Shown: positions 28,769 through 39,065 of the stretch, one piece after another
Layout of the letters: every line of letters begins with the position of its first letter
Numbering within the stretch: the stretch's first letter is position 1
Source of the DNA: Flavobacterium flevense
GTDB taxonomy: Bacteria; Bacteroidota; Bacteroidia; Flavobacteriales; Flavobacteriaceae
Direction of reading: 5' to 3'
DNA: 64,000 bases
NCBI RefSeq assembly: GCF_900142775.1
Contig: NZ_FRCC01000006.1
Span: forward strand, 186,001 to 250,000
The notes under the pieces: model-generated
The model's database searches: none
What the model was told of the DNA's origin: nothing
What the model saw: only the letters and a program-made list of their open reading frames with translations
Made by a program: the position numbers and the translations under genes

Positions 28769-29938
28769 ATGAGTAAATTTTTAGAATTGCATAACATCAA
28801 AACTGGGTTGATAGTAGGAGTGTTTTTCTTTTTGAATTTTGCTACAGTAAAAGCTCAAAGTTCGATAATTGAAACAAAACAGGAGCTAATAGGTGTTCCC
28901 GCCCAAACCAATATCCGCAATGCCAAGTATCCTCAAATACTACCTGACAATCGGGTTGTTTTTAAAATTAAGGCACCCGATGCTGCTAAAGTACAAGTCG
29001 ATTTAGGAAAAAAATACGACATGATAAAAGAGGAAGACGGAACTTGGAACCTGACTACCGATGTTGTAAATAAAGGATTCAATTATTATTCCTTGCTAAT
29101 TGATGGTGTGGCCGTTGCTGACCCTGCAAGTGCCACATTCTATGGTATGGGACGTATGGCAAGCGGTATAGAGATTCCAAATAAAGAAGGTGATTTTTAT
29201 GCTTTAAATAACGTGCCACATGGTGATATTAGAATTAAGCAATATTTTTCAAAAGCCACGAATTCCTGGCGGGAAATGTACATTTATACGCCACCAGGCT
29301 ATGAAAAGTCTACCGAAAAATATCCTGTTTTGTATCTATTGCACGGAGGAGGAGAAGATCAGAGAGGATGGGCTACTCAGGGAAAAGCTAATTTAATTTT
29401 AGATAATTTAATTGCCGAAAACAAAGCCAAACCAATGGTGATAGCAATGCTCGATGGCAATATGACTGGAATTACAGGTTTCGATGAAAGGGCGCTTAAG
29501 GCTTTCGAAAATGAATTGAAGTTAGGAGCAATTCCGTTTGTGGAAAGTAATTTTAGAGTGGCAACCGATGCCAAAAACAGAGCTTTGGCAGGTTTGTCAA
29601 TGGGTGGATTACAGACTTTATATGCAGGTGTGAAAAATTCAGATATGTTTTCAAGTATAGGAGTGTTTAGCTCTGGTTGGTGGGCAAATAATACCACATT
29701 ATCTGAACCTCAATATGAGTTTATGAAAAATAATGCCGCAACTATTAACTCAAATATCAAAGAATTCTGGATTTCTATGGGAGGAAAAGAAGATATTGCG
29801 TATGAAAATTGTAAAATAATGATGAGCAAATTCGACCAAATGGGGATAAAATACAAATACAGTGAATATCCAGGAGGTCATAGTTGGCCGGTTTGGAGAC
29901 ATGATTTATTTATGTTTACACCATTATTGTTTAAATAA
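28769..29938 (+). CDS. CE1-type esterase with N-terminal E-set domain (esterase 4 of 4)
   Basis: A 389-residue secreted esterase. The signal peptide ends near ATVKAQ; its FFFLNFATVKAQ is close to the FFLLNLSTVKAQ of the GH43 at 32297. The E-set domain occupies about 45-150, followed by the hydrolase, with Ser277 in GLSMGG and His371 in GGHSWPVW. The HGGGEDQRGW oxyanion-loop region is typical of CE1 feruloyl/acetyl esterases. It closes the four-esterase block. A 131-base gap without a terminator separates it from the oxidoreductase gene, so continued transcription is possible. Confidence 0.84.
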   Translation: MSKFLELHNIKTGLIVGVFFFLNFATVKAQSSIIETKQELIGVPAQTNIRNAKYPQILPDNRVVFKIKAPDAAKVQVDLGKKYDMIKEEDGTWNLTTDVVNKGFNYYSLLIDGVAVADPASATFYGMGRMASGIEIPNKEGDFYALNNVPHGDIRIKQYFSKATNSWREMYIYTPPGYEKSTEKYPVLYLLHGGGEDQRGWATQGKANLILDNLIAENKAKPMVIAMLDGNMTGITGFDERALKAFENELKLGAIPFVESNFRVATDAKNRALAGLSMGGLQTLYAGVKNSDMFSSIGVFSSGWWANNTTLSEPQYEFMKNNAATINSNIKEFWISMGGKEDIAYENCKIMMSKFDQMGIKYKYSEYPGGHSWPVWRHDLFMFTPLLFK

Positions 29939-30069
29939 ATCATAAGACCACTGTACCAAGAATGAACTGGAGCAATGAATAATCTTCTGCTTATTTGTTG
30001 ATTCCGGGATTTGGTTTTTATTATTAGAAATACGATAAAATTTTACAAGACAATTAAAATAATTTTAAT

Positions 30070-31488
30070 ATGAGTAAAAGAGAAAATTCAAGACGCATAT
30101 TTTTAAAACAAGCTATATTAGGATCGGCTACAGTTGCTATAGCTCCGTCATTATTTGCAAATTCAGCTTCGGCATCCGAAAAAGAGAAGGTTAAGTTAGC
30201 TTTGGTAGGTATTGGTAACCGTGGCGGGCAAATTGCCAAGGATTTGTATACTACTGGTTTGTGTGAAATCGTAGCGCTTTGTGATGTAGATATGGGAGCC
30301 AAGCACACACAGGAAATCATGGCAATGTTTCCCAAAGCCAAACAGTTTAAAGATTTTCGGGAAATGTTTGATAAAGTGTCAAATGAAATCGAAGCCGTTT
30401 CTGTAGGTACACCGGATCATTCTCATTTCCCTATTTGTATGATGGCACTCTCTTTAGGTAAACATATTTATGTTGAAAAACCTATGGCTTGCACCTTTTA
30501 TGAAATTGAACTAATGATGCAGGCAGCCAGAAAACGTCCTAATGTGGTAACCCAAGTGGGTAATCAGGGACATTCAGAGGCAAACTATTTCCAGTTTAAA
30601 GCATGGAAAGAAGCAGGAATTATTAAAAATGTAACGGAGGTGGTAGCCCACATGAATTCGCCCCGAAGATGGCATGGTTGGGATCCAAATATATATAAAC
30701 TTCCGGAAGCACAACCAATTCCTGAGGGGATGGATTGGAACACCTGGTTAATGGCCAGACCCTATCATGACTATAGCGAAAAGTACCATCAGGGTAACTG
30801 GCGTTGTTGGTATGATTTTGGAATGGGAGCACTGGGAGATTGGGGAGCCCATATTTTAGATACCGCCCATGAATTTCTAGATCTTGGACTGCCTTATGAA
30901 GTTAATCCGCTTAAATTAGAAGGTCATAATGATTATTTCTTTCCTATGTCGTCCACAATCCAATTTAAATTTCCTAAAAGAGGTAGTATGCCACCGATGA
31001 ATATTACTTGGTATGATGGTGTAAACAATATGCCAACTTTACCATCCGGATATGGTGGTTCTCAATTGGATCCTAATATTCCAACAGTCGCTGGTACAAA
31101 GTTGCAGGAGGCAAAGTTGAATCCCGGAAAAATAATTTACAGTGATGATCTTATTTTTAAAGGTGGTACGCACGGAAGTACTTTAAGTATTATTCCCAGC
31201 GACAAAGCCAAAGAAATGGAATCAAGGTTGCCAGAAGTTCCTGTAAGTACTTCTAATCATTTTGCTAATTTTCTGCTGTCCTGTTTGGGAAAAGAAAAAA
31301 CCAGATCACCGTTTGAAATTTTCGGTCCACTGAGTCAGGTTTTCTCATTGGGAGTGATTGCTCAAAGATTAAATACACCTATTAAATTTGACAGAAACAC
31401 AAAAACGATTACAAACAATCCGTTTGCTAATGCATTATTAACAGATGTCCCACCACGCAAAGGATGGGAAGAATTTTATAAACTTTGA
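30070..31488 (+). CDS. Tat-exported Gfo/Idh/MocA-family oxidoreductase
   Basis: A 472-residue protein with a twin-arginine signal (SRRIFLKQA, residues 7-15, then a hydrophobic stretch to about 35), so it should be folded with NAD(P) in the cytoplasm and exported. The Rossmann motif is VGIGNRGGQ, EKPMACT carries the conserved active-site Lys, and GDWGAHILDTAHEF carries the catalytic His/Asp region. The group is the long Gfo/Idh type common in Bacteroidetes and Planctomycetes. Known relatives oxidise glycosides at C3 or act as GH109-like enzymes. It is 31 bases from a DUF1080 gene; in gut Bacteroides such pairs take part in a 3-keto-glycoside route of sugar cleavage. The substrate here would be a xylan-derived sugar; that is inference. 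Confidence 0.83.
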   Translation: MSKRENSRRIFLKQAILGSATVAIAPSLFANSASASEKEKVKLALVGIGNRGGQIAKDLYTTGLCEIVALCDVDMGAKHTQEIMAMFPKAKQFKDFREMFDKVSNEIEAVSVGTPDHSHFPICMMALSLGKHIYVEKPMACTFYEIELMMQAARKRPNVVTQVGNQGHSEANYFQFKAWKEAGIIKNVTEVVAHMNSPRRWHGWDPNIYKLPEAQPIPEGMDWNTWLMARPYHDYSEKYHQGNWRCWYDFGMGALGDWGAHILDTAHEFLDLGLPYEVNPLKLEGHNDYFFPMSSTIQFKFPKRGSMPPMNITWYDGVNNMPTLPSGYGGSQLDPNIPTVAGTKLQEAKLNPGKIIYSDDLIFKGGTHGSTLSIIPSDKAKEMESRLPEVPVSTSNHFANFLLSCLGKEKTRSPFEIFGPLSQVFSLGVIAQRLNTPIKFDRNTKTITNNPFANALLTDVPPRKGWEEFYKL

Positions 31489-31519
31489 TAAAAGAATCGT
31501 TCAAAAATAAAATCTAAAC

Positions 31520-32260
31520 ATGAAAAGATTATTGTTATTAATTATAGTGTTGCTTAGCAGTTTTGTTGTTCAGGCACAAAAAGACAATTCGAATACTTTA
31601 ACCCCAAAAGAAGTGAATGAGGGTTGGGAGTTACTATGGGATGGAAAAACTACGAATGGATGGAGAGGAGCAAGAATGGATACGTTTCCCACAAAAGGAT
31701 GGAGTATCACAAACGGTAGCTTAAAAGTACATAGCACTGATGGTGGAGAATCTTCTAATGGTGGAGATATTGTTACCGTCAAGAAGTATAAAAATTTCAT
31801 CTTGAAAGTAGATTTTAAAATAACAAAAGGAGCTAATAGTGGAATAAAATACTTTGTGGATTCTGATTTGAATAAAGGAGCAGGATCTGCAATTGGTTGT
31901 GAATTCCAAATATTAGATGATGAAAATCATCCTGATGCAAAAAATGGAGTCAGAGGAAATCGTACACTCGGATCCCTTTATGATTTAATTACCTCTAAAA
32001 GAGACAAGAATTTCAAGTTTGATAAGGACGACTTCAATACAGCCACAATCATAGTTCAAAATGAAAAAGTAGAACACTGGTTAAATGGAGTTAAACTTGT
32101 AGAATATACCCGAAATAACCAAATGTGGGATGCTTTAGTTGCCTACAGTAAATATAAAGATTGGCCAAATTTCGGAAACGCAGCAGAGGGTAATATTTTA
32201 TTGCAAGACCATGGAAATGAAGTGTTTTTCAAAAATATAAAAATTAAAGTTTTAAAATAG
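31520..32260 (+). CDS. DUF1080 (3-keto-disaccharide hydrolase/lyase-type) secreted protein
   Basis: A 246-residue protein made of a signal peptide ending at VVQAQ and one DUF1080 jelly-roll domain. Typical markers are [17 protein letters not shown] near the start, [19 protein letters not shown], and the terminal [22 protein letters not shown]1080 proteins are now linked to hydrolysis or beta-elimination of 3-keto-glycosides made by Gfo/Idh dehydrogenases. The gene follows the Tat-exported Gfo/Idh gene by 31 bases, so they most likely form a two-step unit in the periplasm. It could instead have only a carbohydrate-binding role. The domain call is firm; the reaction is inferred from family. Confidence 0.83.
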   Translation: MKRLLLLIIVLLSSFVVQAQKDNSNTLTPKEVNEGWELLWDGKTTNGWRGARMDTFPTKGWSITNGSLKVHSTDGGESSNGGDIVTVKKYKNFILKVDFKITKGANSGIKYFVDSDLNKGAGSAIGCEFQILDDENHPDAKNGVRGNRTLGSLYDLITSKRDKNFKFDKDDFNTATIIVQNEKVEHWLNGVKLVEYTRNNQMWDALVAYSKYKDWPNFGNAAEGNILLQDHGNEVFFKNIKIKVLK

Positions 32261-32296
32261 TAGGTTCTTTTTTTAATGTTATTAATAACAACAATT

Positions 32297-33640
32297 ATGA
32301 TTAATTATTCAAAATTGCAGAATGCAAGGGTATTGGCTTTTGGGATATTTTTTCTTTTGAATCTTTCAACAGTAAAAGCCCAAAAACCAATAATCCAAAC
32401 AAAATATACGGCTGATCCGGCACCAATGGTACATAATGATACCATATTTCTTTATACTTCTCATGATGAAGATGATGCAAAAGGCTTTAAAATGCTTGAT
32501 TGGTTGCTTTACACATCCACTGATATGGTCAATTGGACAGAACATGGAGCAGTTGCATCTTTAAAAGATTTTAAATGGGCTAAGCAGGATAACGGAGCCT
32601 GGGCAGTGCAGTGTATCGAGCGAAATGGTAAATTTTATTTGTATTGTCCTATGCACGGTGGAGGGATAGGAGTATTAGTTTCTGATAGTCCGTATGGTCC
32701 ATTTAAAGATCCTCTGGGGAAGAGACTAGTCTATTCTGATCACAACATTTGGGACGATATAGATCCAAGTCCGTTTATTGATGATGATGGTCAGGCCTAT
32801 TTGTATTGGGGAAATCCACATTTGTATTATGTGAAACTAAATGCGGATATGATTTCTACTTCTGGCGAAGTTGTAAAAGTAGATTCAAAGCCTAAAAATT
32901 ATCAGGAAGGACCATGGATTTGGAAAAGAAAAAACAATTATTATTTATCTTATGCTTCTACCTGTTGTCCGGAAGGTATTGGTTATGCCATGAGTAATTC
33001 GCCTACAGGACCTTGGGAATACAAAGGAATGATTATAGATGCAAGTGAAAAAACAAGAGGAAATCACCCGGGAATTATTGATTACAAGGGGAAATCCTAT
33101 GTTTTTGGACATAGTTATGATTTGCTAAAAAGTGAGACTGCTACCTTTTATGAAAGACGTTCTGTAGATGCTGAACAGCTGGTTTATAACGAAGACGGAA
33201 CAATTAAAAATTACAGTTATTTTACCAAAGAAGGACCGGAACAAATAGAAACGCTCAATCCTTTCAGACGCATAGAAGCAGAAACGATGGCTTGGAGTAA
33301 AGGTGTTAAAGCCGATAAAAATAAAGAATCCGGAGTTTATGTAACTCAAATCCATAACGGTGACTTTATTCAGATAAGAGGAGTTGATTTTGCAAAAGGC
33401 GCTAAAAAAATAGATCTTATTGCAGCCTCTTTAAACGGAGGGACAATTGAGATACGTCTGGATAATGTTGACGGTGCTATTATAGGTACCAGTAAAATAG
33501 AAAATACGGGTGGAGGACAAAATTGGAAAACATTCAAAACTAAAGTTAAAAAAGCAAATGGCGTACATGATTTGTTTTTTGTTTTTAAAGGAGAACAAGG
33601 AGAGTTATTCAATTTTGACGCATGGAAATTCAGTAAATAA
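32297..33640 (+). CDS. GH43 + CBM6 arabinofuranosidase-type enzyme
   Basis: The ATG at 32297 opens a signal peptide ending at STVKAQ; an ATG seven codons upstream (32276) is possible but adds an odd N terminus. A GH43 propeller follows (about 28-325) with TADPAP (base), DDIDPSPFIDDDG (modulator) and YQEGPW (acid). A C-terminal CBM6 (about 330-447) includes RIEAETMAWSKGV and GAKKIDL. GH43-CBM6 proteins commonly remove arabinofuranose from arabinoxylan, CBM6 holding xylan or its oligosaccharides. It is close in type to the gene at 35586, with one GH97 gene between. The stop lies six bases before the next start. Enzyme class is secure, linkage unknown. Confidence 0.85.
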   Translation: MINYSKLQNARVLAFGIFFLLNLSTVKAQKPIIQTKYTADPAPMVHNDTIFLYTSHDEDDAKGFKMLDWLLYTSTDMVNWTEHGAVASLKDFKWAKQDNGAWAVQCIERNGKFYLYCPMHGGGIGVLVSDSPYGPFKDPLGKRLVYSDHNIWDDIDPSPFIDDDGQAYLYWGNPHLYYVKLNADMISTSGEVVKVDSKPKNYQEGPWIWKRKNNYYLSYASTCCPEGIGYAMSNSPTGPWEYKGMIIDASEKTRGNHPGIIDYKGKSYVFGHSYDLLKSETATFYERRSVDAEQLVYNEDGTIKNYSYFTKEGPEQIETLNPFRRIEAETMAWSKGVKADKNKESGVYVTQIHNGDFIQIRGVDFAKGAKKIDLIAASLNGGTIEIRLDNVDGAIIGTSKIENTGGGQNWKTFKTKVKKANGVHDLFFVFKGEQGELFNFDAWKFSK

Positions 33641-33646
33641 ACACCA

Positions 33647-35581
33647 ATGAGAAATATATTTTTTTTATGCTGCTTCATCATTTTTTCAGCAGCTTATTCG
33701 CAAAATACAATGTCAGTTTCAAGTCCTAATGGAGACCTGACAGTGAAGGTATTAATTAAGGATGGAACGGCATTTTACTCTGTTACTTATAAAGGAGGAA
33801 TCGTATTAGAAGAATCTCCGCTGGGAGTAATTACTAATGCGGGCGATTTTACAAATAATATGAATTTTGTAAATTCAACTACAGCTAAAGTAGAGGAAAC
33901 GTACAATCAGACTAAGATTAAACAATCAAAAGTAAATTATAATGCCAATACTTTAAACTGTGTGTTTTCGAATGCCAAGCAACAAAAAATAGCAGTTTTG
34001 TTTCAGGTAAGTAATAACAATATTGCTTTTAGATATGAGCTTCCGGTATGGGGAGATACTAAAGTCTGTGTGGTTTCTGAAGAAAAAACAGGATTTAAAT
34101 TTCCATCAACAACAACAACTTTTCTTTCTCCGATGATGCGACCAATGACAGGATTTGCCCGTACTGCACCAAGTTATGAAAGCGGTTACGAAGCGGATGC
34201 TCCATTGAGTAAAACCACATCTTCTGAAGGTTATGTGTTTCCGGGACTTTTCAATTTAGCCAATAAAGCCTGGATTTTGTTATCCGAAACAGGAGTGAGT
34301 AGTTTGTATACCGCTTCGCATTTAAGTGGGTATAAAAACGGTATATACACTGTAGAGTATCCAAATCCGAAACAAAACAATGGTTTTGGAAGCTCGGGAG
34401 CACAAATAAGTCTTCCCGGAGTAACACCCTGGCGAACAATCACTGTAGGAGAAACACTAAAACCTATTGTTGAAACTACCATTCCTTTTGATGTTGTAAA
34501 ACCACTTTACAAGCCTTCACAAGAGTATAAAATGGGACGCGGTAGCTGGAGCTGGATTGTATGGCAGGACAATAGTATGAACTATGAAGATCAGGTAAAA
34601 TATATTGATCTGGCTGCTGCTATGAAGTTTGAATATATTTTGATTGATGCCTGGTGGGATGATAGAATTGGTTATGACAAAATGAAAGAATTGATTCAGT
34701 ATGCTAAATCTAAAAATGTTGAGGTATTCTTATGGTACAATTCTAATGGTACTGTTAATGATGCTTTTCAGACTCCGCTCAATAAAATGAATACCGCTAT
34801 TGCCCGAAAAAACGAAATGAAGTGGCTTAAAGAAGCAGGTGTAAAAGGATTGAAAGTAGATTTCTTTGGAGGAGATAAACAAGAAACGATGAAATTGTAT
34901 GAAGATATTCTTTCAGATGCTAATGATTATGGTTTAATGATTGTTTTTCATGGTGCAACATTACCTCGTGGTTGGGAAAAAATGTATCCGAATTTTGTAG
35001 GAAGTGAAGCTGTAGTAGCCTCTGAAATGTTAATTTTTTCGCAGGATGTACGTGAAAAAGAAGCTTATTTTGCCTCATTGCATCCTTTTATTCGAAATGC
35101 AGTAGGAAGTATGGAATTTGGAGGCGTATTATTAAATAAATTTCTAAATAAAGGAAATACAAAAGGACAAGAACGATTGACTACTGATGCTTTTCAATTA
35201 GCAACTTCGGTTCTTTTTCAAAATCCGGTTCAGATGTTTGGTCTGACTCCCAATAATTTGACTGATGTACCAGCTTTTGAATTGGATTTTTTAAGAAAGG
35301 TTCCAACCACATGGGATGAAACGGTTTTTATAGACGGATATCCAGGTAAATACACTGTTGTAGCACGAAGACAGGAGAAAAAATGGTATGTAGCAGGTGT
35401 AAATGCCGAGAAAACAGCTAAAGTTTTAAAACTAAAATTACCTATGCTTGCTGGTCAAACGATCACGATGTATAATGATAAAGCGGATAAAGAAACGTAT
35501 ACCACCAATTTAAAAGTTTCTAAAAATGGAGAATTGTCTATAACAATACAGCCTAATGGAGGATTTGTAATAACCAATTAG
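33647..35581 (+). CDS. GH97 retaining glycoside hydrolase (second copy)
   Basis: A 644-residue secreted GH97, signal peptide ending near AAYSQ, with the same three-domain layout as the protein at 14220 but clearly diverged. The nucleophile position is Asp405 in LKVDFF and the acid/base Glu460 in VVASEM, again 55 residues apart as in BtGH97b, so it should be retaining. The stretch between them differs (GSEAVVASE rather than EGVRGAE), which suggests another substrate. Alpha-galactosidase and beta-L-arabinopyranosidase are both known in retaining GH97. It sits between two GH43-CBM6 genes with gaps of only 6 and 4 bases, so it belongs to their operon. Confidence 0.87.
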   Translation: MRNIFFLCCFIIFSAAYSQNTMSVSSPNGDLTVKVLIKDGTAFYSVTYKGGIVLEESPLGVITNAGDFTNNMNFVNSTTAKVEETYNQTKIKQSKVNYNANTLNCVFSNAKQQKIAVLFQVSNNNIAFRYELPVWGDTKVCVVSEEKTGFKFPSTTTTFLSPMMRPMTGFARTAPSYESGYEADAPLSKTTSSEGYVFPGLFNLANKAWILLSETGVSSLYTASHLSGYKNGIYTVEYPNPKQNNGFGSSGAQISLPGVTPWRTITVGETLKPIVETTIPFDVVKPLYKPSQEYKMGRGSWSWIVWQDNSMNYEDQVKYIDLAAAMKFEYILIDAWWDDRIGYDKMKELIQYAKSKNVEVFLWYNSNGTVNDAFQTPLNKMNTAIARKNEMKWLKEAGVKGLKVDFFGGDKQETMKLYEDILSDANDYGLMIVFHGATLPRGWEKMYPNFVGSEAVVASEMLIFSQDVREKEAYFASLHPFIRNAVGSMEFGGVLLNKFLNKGNTKGQERLTTDAFQLATSVLFQNPVQMFGLTPNNLTDVPAFELDFLRKVPTTWDETVFIDGYPGKYTVVARRQEKKWYVAGVNAEKTAKVLKLKLPMLAGQTITMYNDKADKETYTTNLKVSKNGELSITIQPNGGFVITN

Positions 35582-35585
35582 AATT

Positions 35586-36950
35586 ATGAAACAACCTTAT
35601 AAAATAGTAGCAATACTTATTATACTCTTAAATTGTACAATAGGAGAAGCACAAAATCCTATTGTACAAACCAATTATACTGCCGATCCGGCTCCTATGG
35701 TTTATAATGGCAAAGTGTATTTATATACCAGTCATGATGAAGATGATTCCAGCTGGTTTACCATGAACGATTGGCGATTGTATACCACCGACGATATGGT
35801 CAATTGGACTGATCACGGAGCCGTATTGTCTTATAAAGAATTCGATTGGGCAAAAATGAACGCTTGGGCACCACAATGTATAGAGCGAAAAGGAAAGTTT
35901 TATATGTATGTTCCCATAACTGATCGTCAGGGAAAGAACGGTATTGGAGTTGCTGTTGCTAACAGTCCTTATGGACCATTTATTGATCCGTTAGGAAAAC
36001 CTTTAGTTTCAAATAGTAATGCTGATATTGATCCTACTGTATTTATAGATGATGATGGACAAGCTTATTTATTTTGGGGAAATCCGGTTTGTTATTATGT
36101 AAAGTTAAATGAAGACATGATTTCTTATAAAGGTGAAATCCAACAAATTCCGAATACAATAGAAGCATTTGGCAAGCGTGAAGGAAAAGTAAATGAACAA
36201 AGACCCACAACTTATGAAGAAGGACCGTGGTTGTACAAACGAAATAGTCTTTACTATTTATTTTTTGCTGCAGGACCTATTTCGGAGCATATTGGATATT
36301 CAACCAGTAAAAATATAGAAGGTCCTTGGAAATATCAAGGAGTTGTAATGCCTACACAAGGTGGTTCTTTTACGAATCATCCGGGAGTTATTGATTTTAA
36401 GGGAAAAAGTTATTTTTTCTATCATAATGGAGCATTACCGGGAGGTGGAGGTTTCACCCGTTCTGTAAGTGTTGAAGAACTTAAATTTAATAAAGACGGG
36501 TCGATCGTGCAAATGAACATGACCGAAGGAATTAAACAAAGTTTAAGTCCGCTAAATCCTTTTACTAAAACGGAAGCAGAAACTATTGCCTGGTCAGAAG
36601 GCGTGAAGTCGATGAAAAATAATGTAGTTGGCAATTTTATTACAGCTAAACAGAATAATGCTTATACGAAAGTCAAAGAGGTAGATTTTCGTCAGGAGGG
36701 AGCTACTAAATTTACAGCGCGAATAGGTACAACACATAACAGTAATGTATCGATGGAAATACGATTAGACAGTAAAGAAGGAGCGTTACTGGGAACTATA
36801 AATGTCCCAATGACAGGAGGAAATGACCGATGGGTAGTAAAGACGCTTGATATAAAAAAAGTATCCGGAGTTCATGATATTTATTTCGTTTTTAAAGGGA
36901 AATCTCAAAAGGATATTATGTATTTTGATTATTGGATGTTTTCAAAATAG
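35586..36950 (+). CDS. GH43 + CBM6 arabinofuranosidase-type enzyme (second copy)
   Basis: A 454-residue secreted protein, signal peptide ending near IGEAQ. The GH43 propeller carries [20 protein letters not shown] and YEEGPW. A CBM6 occupies about 325-454 ([25 protein letters not shown]). It has the same order as the protein at 32297, with a longer loop near [13 protein letters not shown] in the middle of the propeller, which could change substrate fit. It starts four bases after the GH97 stop. A LacI-like site lies 20 bases beyond its stop codon, marking the end of this unit. Likely arabinoxylan arabinofuranosidase; linkage unknown. Confidence 0.85.
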   Translation: MKQPYKIVAILIILLNCTIGEAQNPIVQTNYTADPAPMVYNGKVYLYTSHDEDDSSWFTMNDWRLYTTDDMVNWTDHGAVLSYKEFDWAKMNAWAPQCIERKGKFYMYVPITDRQGKNGIGVAVANSPYGPFIDPLGKPLVSNSNADIDPTVFIDDDGQAYLFWGNPVCYYVKLNEDMISYKGEIQQIPNTIEAFGKREGKVNEQRPTTYEEGPWLYKRNSLYYLFFAAGPISEHIGYSTSKNIEGPWKYQGVVMPTQGGSFTNHPGVIDFKGKSYFFYHNGALPGGGGFTRSVSVEELKFNKDGSIVQMNMTEGIKQSLSPLNPFTKTEAETIAWSEGVKSMKNNVVGNFITAKQNNAYTKVKEVDFRQEGATKFTARIGTTHNSNVSMEIRLDSKEGALLGTINVPMTGGNDRWVVKTLDIKKVSGVHDIYFVFKGKSQKDIMYFDYWMFSK

Positions 36951-36970
36951 ACTCCTTTTTAAATATTTAA

Positions 36971-36982
36971 GCAATCGGTTGT
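36971..36982. promoter_or_regulatory. LacI-type operator motif ahead of the 37095 GH43 gene
   Basis: GCAATCGGTTGT matches the site at 47883 in 11 of 12 bases and the inverse of the one at 10326. It starts 20 bases after the previous stop codon and 124 bases before the GH43 start. It is followed by TTTTTACGTTAAAAAAAGTTT. The exact 13-mer GTTGTTTTTACGT here (36978-36990) also occurs at 10231-10243, upstream of the GH95 unit. A promoter for the 37095 unit probably lies in this gap. Confidence 0.55.
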
Positions 36983-37094
36983 TTTTACGTTAAAAAAAGT
37001 TTAATTTAGATTTTTTAAACAACCAAAAATTAATGCTGTAAAAAATTATTTTTTTAATAAATCAGTAATAAATAAACCAATTAAAATTAATGTA

Positions 37095-38831
37095 ATGAAA
37101 AAAGTACAAGTGAAGCAATTGTTATCCATGTTAGTATTGTTTTCCTTTATGGGAGTGAACAGCCAGAATAAATCAAAAAACAATGCTCCGTTGTTTTCTA
37201 ATTTTACCTATCAGGGTAATGATAAAGTATACACAGATAATCCATTAAAATCAGATGAATTTTACACCCCTATTTTGCAAGGATGTTACCCTGATCCGGC
37301 CATCACCAGAAAAGGGGACGATTATTACATGGTCTGTTCTTCGTTTGCCATGTTTCCGGGAGTGCCTATTTTTCATTCGAAAGATTTAGTCAACTGGACT
37401 GATTTAGGTGGTGTATTAAATGATGTTACTCAATTCAATCCACACGATACAGGTATAAGCCAGGGAGTTTATGCACCTGGAATTACCTATAATCCTCATA
37501 ATGATACATTCTATATGATTGTAACTGCATTTTCAGGAGGTCTTGGAAATATTATCGTAAAAACAAAAGATCCTAAGAAAGGTTGGGGAAATCCAATAAA
37601 ATTAGCTTTTGGAGGGATAGATCCTTCTATTTTCTTTGATGATAATGGCAAAGGGTATATTGTTCATAATGATGCTCCGGATAATGGGAAAGAGCGTTAC
37701 AATGGGCACCGTGTGATTAAAGTATGGGAATATGATGTTGAAAATGATAAGGTAATTCCGGGAACTGATAAGATTATTGTTGATGGAGGAGTAGATCCTG
37801 CTAAAAACCCAATTTGGATAGAAGCACCCCATTTGTATAAAAAAGACGGAAAATATTTTTTAATGTGTGCTGAAGGTGGTACAGGAGGAAATCATACCGA
37901 AGTAATTTTTAAAAGTGATAGCCCAAAAGGGCCTTTTATCCCGGCACCAAGCAATCCAATTTTAACACAAAAATATTTTGGAAGAGACAGAAAAAACAGA
38001 GTGGACTGGGCTGGTCACGCTGATTTAGTAAAAGGACCAGGGGATAAATACTATGGTGTTTTCTTAGCAGTAAGACCTAATGAAAAAAACAGAGTCAACA
38101 CAGGACGTGAAACGTTTATGCTACCTGTAGACTGGTCAGGTGAATTTCCGGTTTTTGAAAACGGTTTAGTTCCATTAGAACCAAAACTAAAAATGCCACA
38201 AGGTGTTACTGAAAATAAAACTGGAAAAGAAGGTTTCTTTCCAAATGGTAATTTTGCATTCAATGATAATTTTACATCAGCTAAGTTAGATAATCGTTGG
38301 ATTGGTCTAAGAGGACCTCGTGAAAAATTTACAGCAATTACCAAAAAAGGATTGCAAATTAATCCGTTTGAAACGAACATTAAAGAACTTAAACCAACAT
38401 CTACATTATTCTATCGTCAGCAGCATAATACTTTTTCATTGACAACTACTATTGACTACAAACCAAAATCAGACAAAGATCTGGCTGGACTTGTGGCTTT
38501 ACAAAATGAAGGTTCTAATTATGTTTTTGGAATTACAATGAAGGATAAAGACTATTATGTAGTGCTGCAAAAAAACCAAAAAACAAGAAGAGATGCCGCA
38601 ATAAACTCTACAATTGTAGCAAGTGCTAAAATAGATCTTAAAAAACCGGTTCAGCTTCAAATGAAAGCCAATGGTGATGATTATGAATTTGGATATTCTG
38701 TAAACGGGACCGATTTTGTGAATGTAGGAGGAGTGGTTTCCGGAGATATTTTATCAACGGATGTTGCAGGTGGATTTACAGGTTGTTTATTAGGATTGTA
38801 TGCTACTTCAACTAATGATGCAAAACCATAA
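37095..38831 (+). CDS. GH43 beta-xylosidase/arabinofuranosidase-type enzyme with C-terminal beta-sandwich
   Basis: A 578-residue secreted protein, signal peptide ending near GVNSQ. The GH43 propeller runs from about 55 to 370, with GCYPDPAI (base), FGGIDPSIF (modulator) and IEAPHLY (acid). The C-terminal concanavalin-like domain (about 395-575; DNFTSAKLDNRW, LAGLVALQNEG) is that of the GH43 xylosidase group, where it supplies a loop to the active site. SSFAMFPGVPIFHSKDLVNW is highly typical of beta-xylosidases. It is separated by 144 bases from the previous unit, with an operator-like site, so it may be the start of its own unit. A hairpin follows its stop. Confidence 0.87.
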   Translation: MKKVQVKQLLSMLVLFSFMGVNSQNKSKNNAPLFSNFTYQGNDKVYTDNPLKSDEFYTPILQGCYPDPAITRKGDDYYMVCSSFAMFPGVPIFHSKDLVNWTDLGGVLNDVTQFNPHDTGISQGVYAPGITYNPHNDTFYMIVTAFSGGLGNIIVKTKDPKKGWGNPIKLAFGGIDPSIFFDDNGKGYIVHNDAPDNGKERYNGHRVIKVWEYDVENDKVIPGTDKIIVDGGVDPAKNPIWIEAPHLYKKDGKYFLMCAEGGTGGNHTEVIFKSDSPKGPFIPAPSNPILTQKYFGRDRKNRVDWAGHADLVKGPGDKYYGVFLAVRPNEKNRVNTGRETFMLPVDWSGEFPVFENGLVPLEPKLKMPQGVTENKTGKEGFFPNGNFAFNDNFTSAKLDNRWIGLRGPREKFTAITKKGLQINPFETNIKELKPTSTLFYRQQHNTFSLTTTIDYKPKSDKDLAGLVALQNEGSNYVFGITMKDKDYYVVLQKNQKTRRDAAINSTIVASAKIDLKKPVQLQMKANGDDYEFGYSVNGTDFVNVGGVVSGDILSTDVAGGFTGCLLGLYATSTNDAKP

Positions 38832-38850
38832 GTGATTTGATAGTATTAAA

Positions 38851-38886
38851 ATGGTTATCCTGAATAGAAATATTCAAGATAACCAT
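38851..38886 (+). terminator. Stem-loop after the GH43 gene (weak terminator or processing hairpin)
   Basis: ATGGTTATCCTGAATA and TATTCAAGATAACCAT pair with one mismatch around a GAAA loop. No T-tract follows (AACTTAAG), so it may protect or process the mRNA 3' end rather than terminate. It lies 19 bases beyond the stop codon at 38831. Confidence 0.55.
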
Positions 38887-39016
38887 AACTTAAGTCAAGC
38901 GAAATTTTAAAATCAGTAGTTTTCCAATAATGCTTTTCATACGTAAAGTATAGTGAATCCTAATTGTGTATTAACAATGGCGTGATTTATTTTTTATAAA
39001 TGCTATGAATGTTTAG

Positions 39017-39028
39017 GAAACGGTTGTA
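39017..39028. promoter_or_regulatory. Weaker LacI-type operator motif ahead of the SGNH esterase gene
   Basis: GAAACGGTTGTA shares AA-CGGTTGT with the sites at 36971 and 47883 but has A in place of T before the CG centre. It lies 37 bases before the start codon at 39066. By itself it could be chance; its place at the start of a new unit makes it worth listing. Confidence 0.35.
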
Positions 39029-39065
39029 AATGATGTTGTTAAAACACAATAATAATTAATTACTT

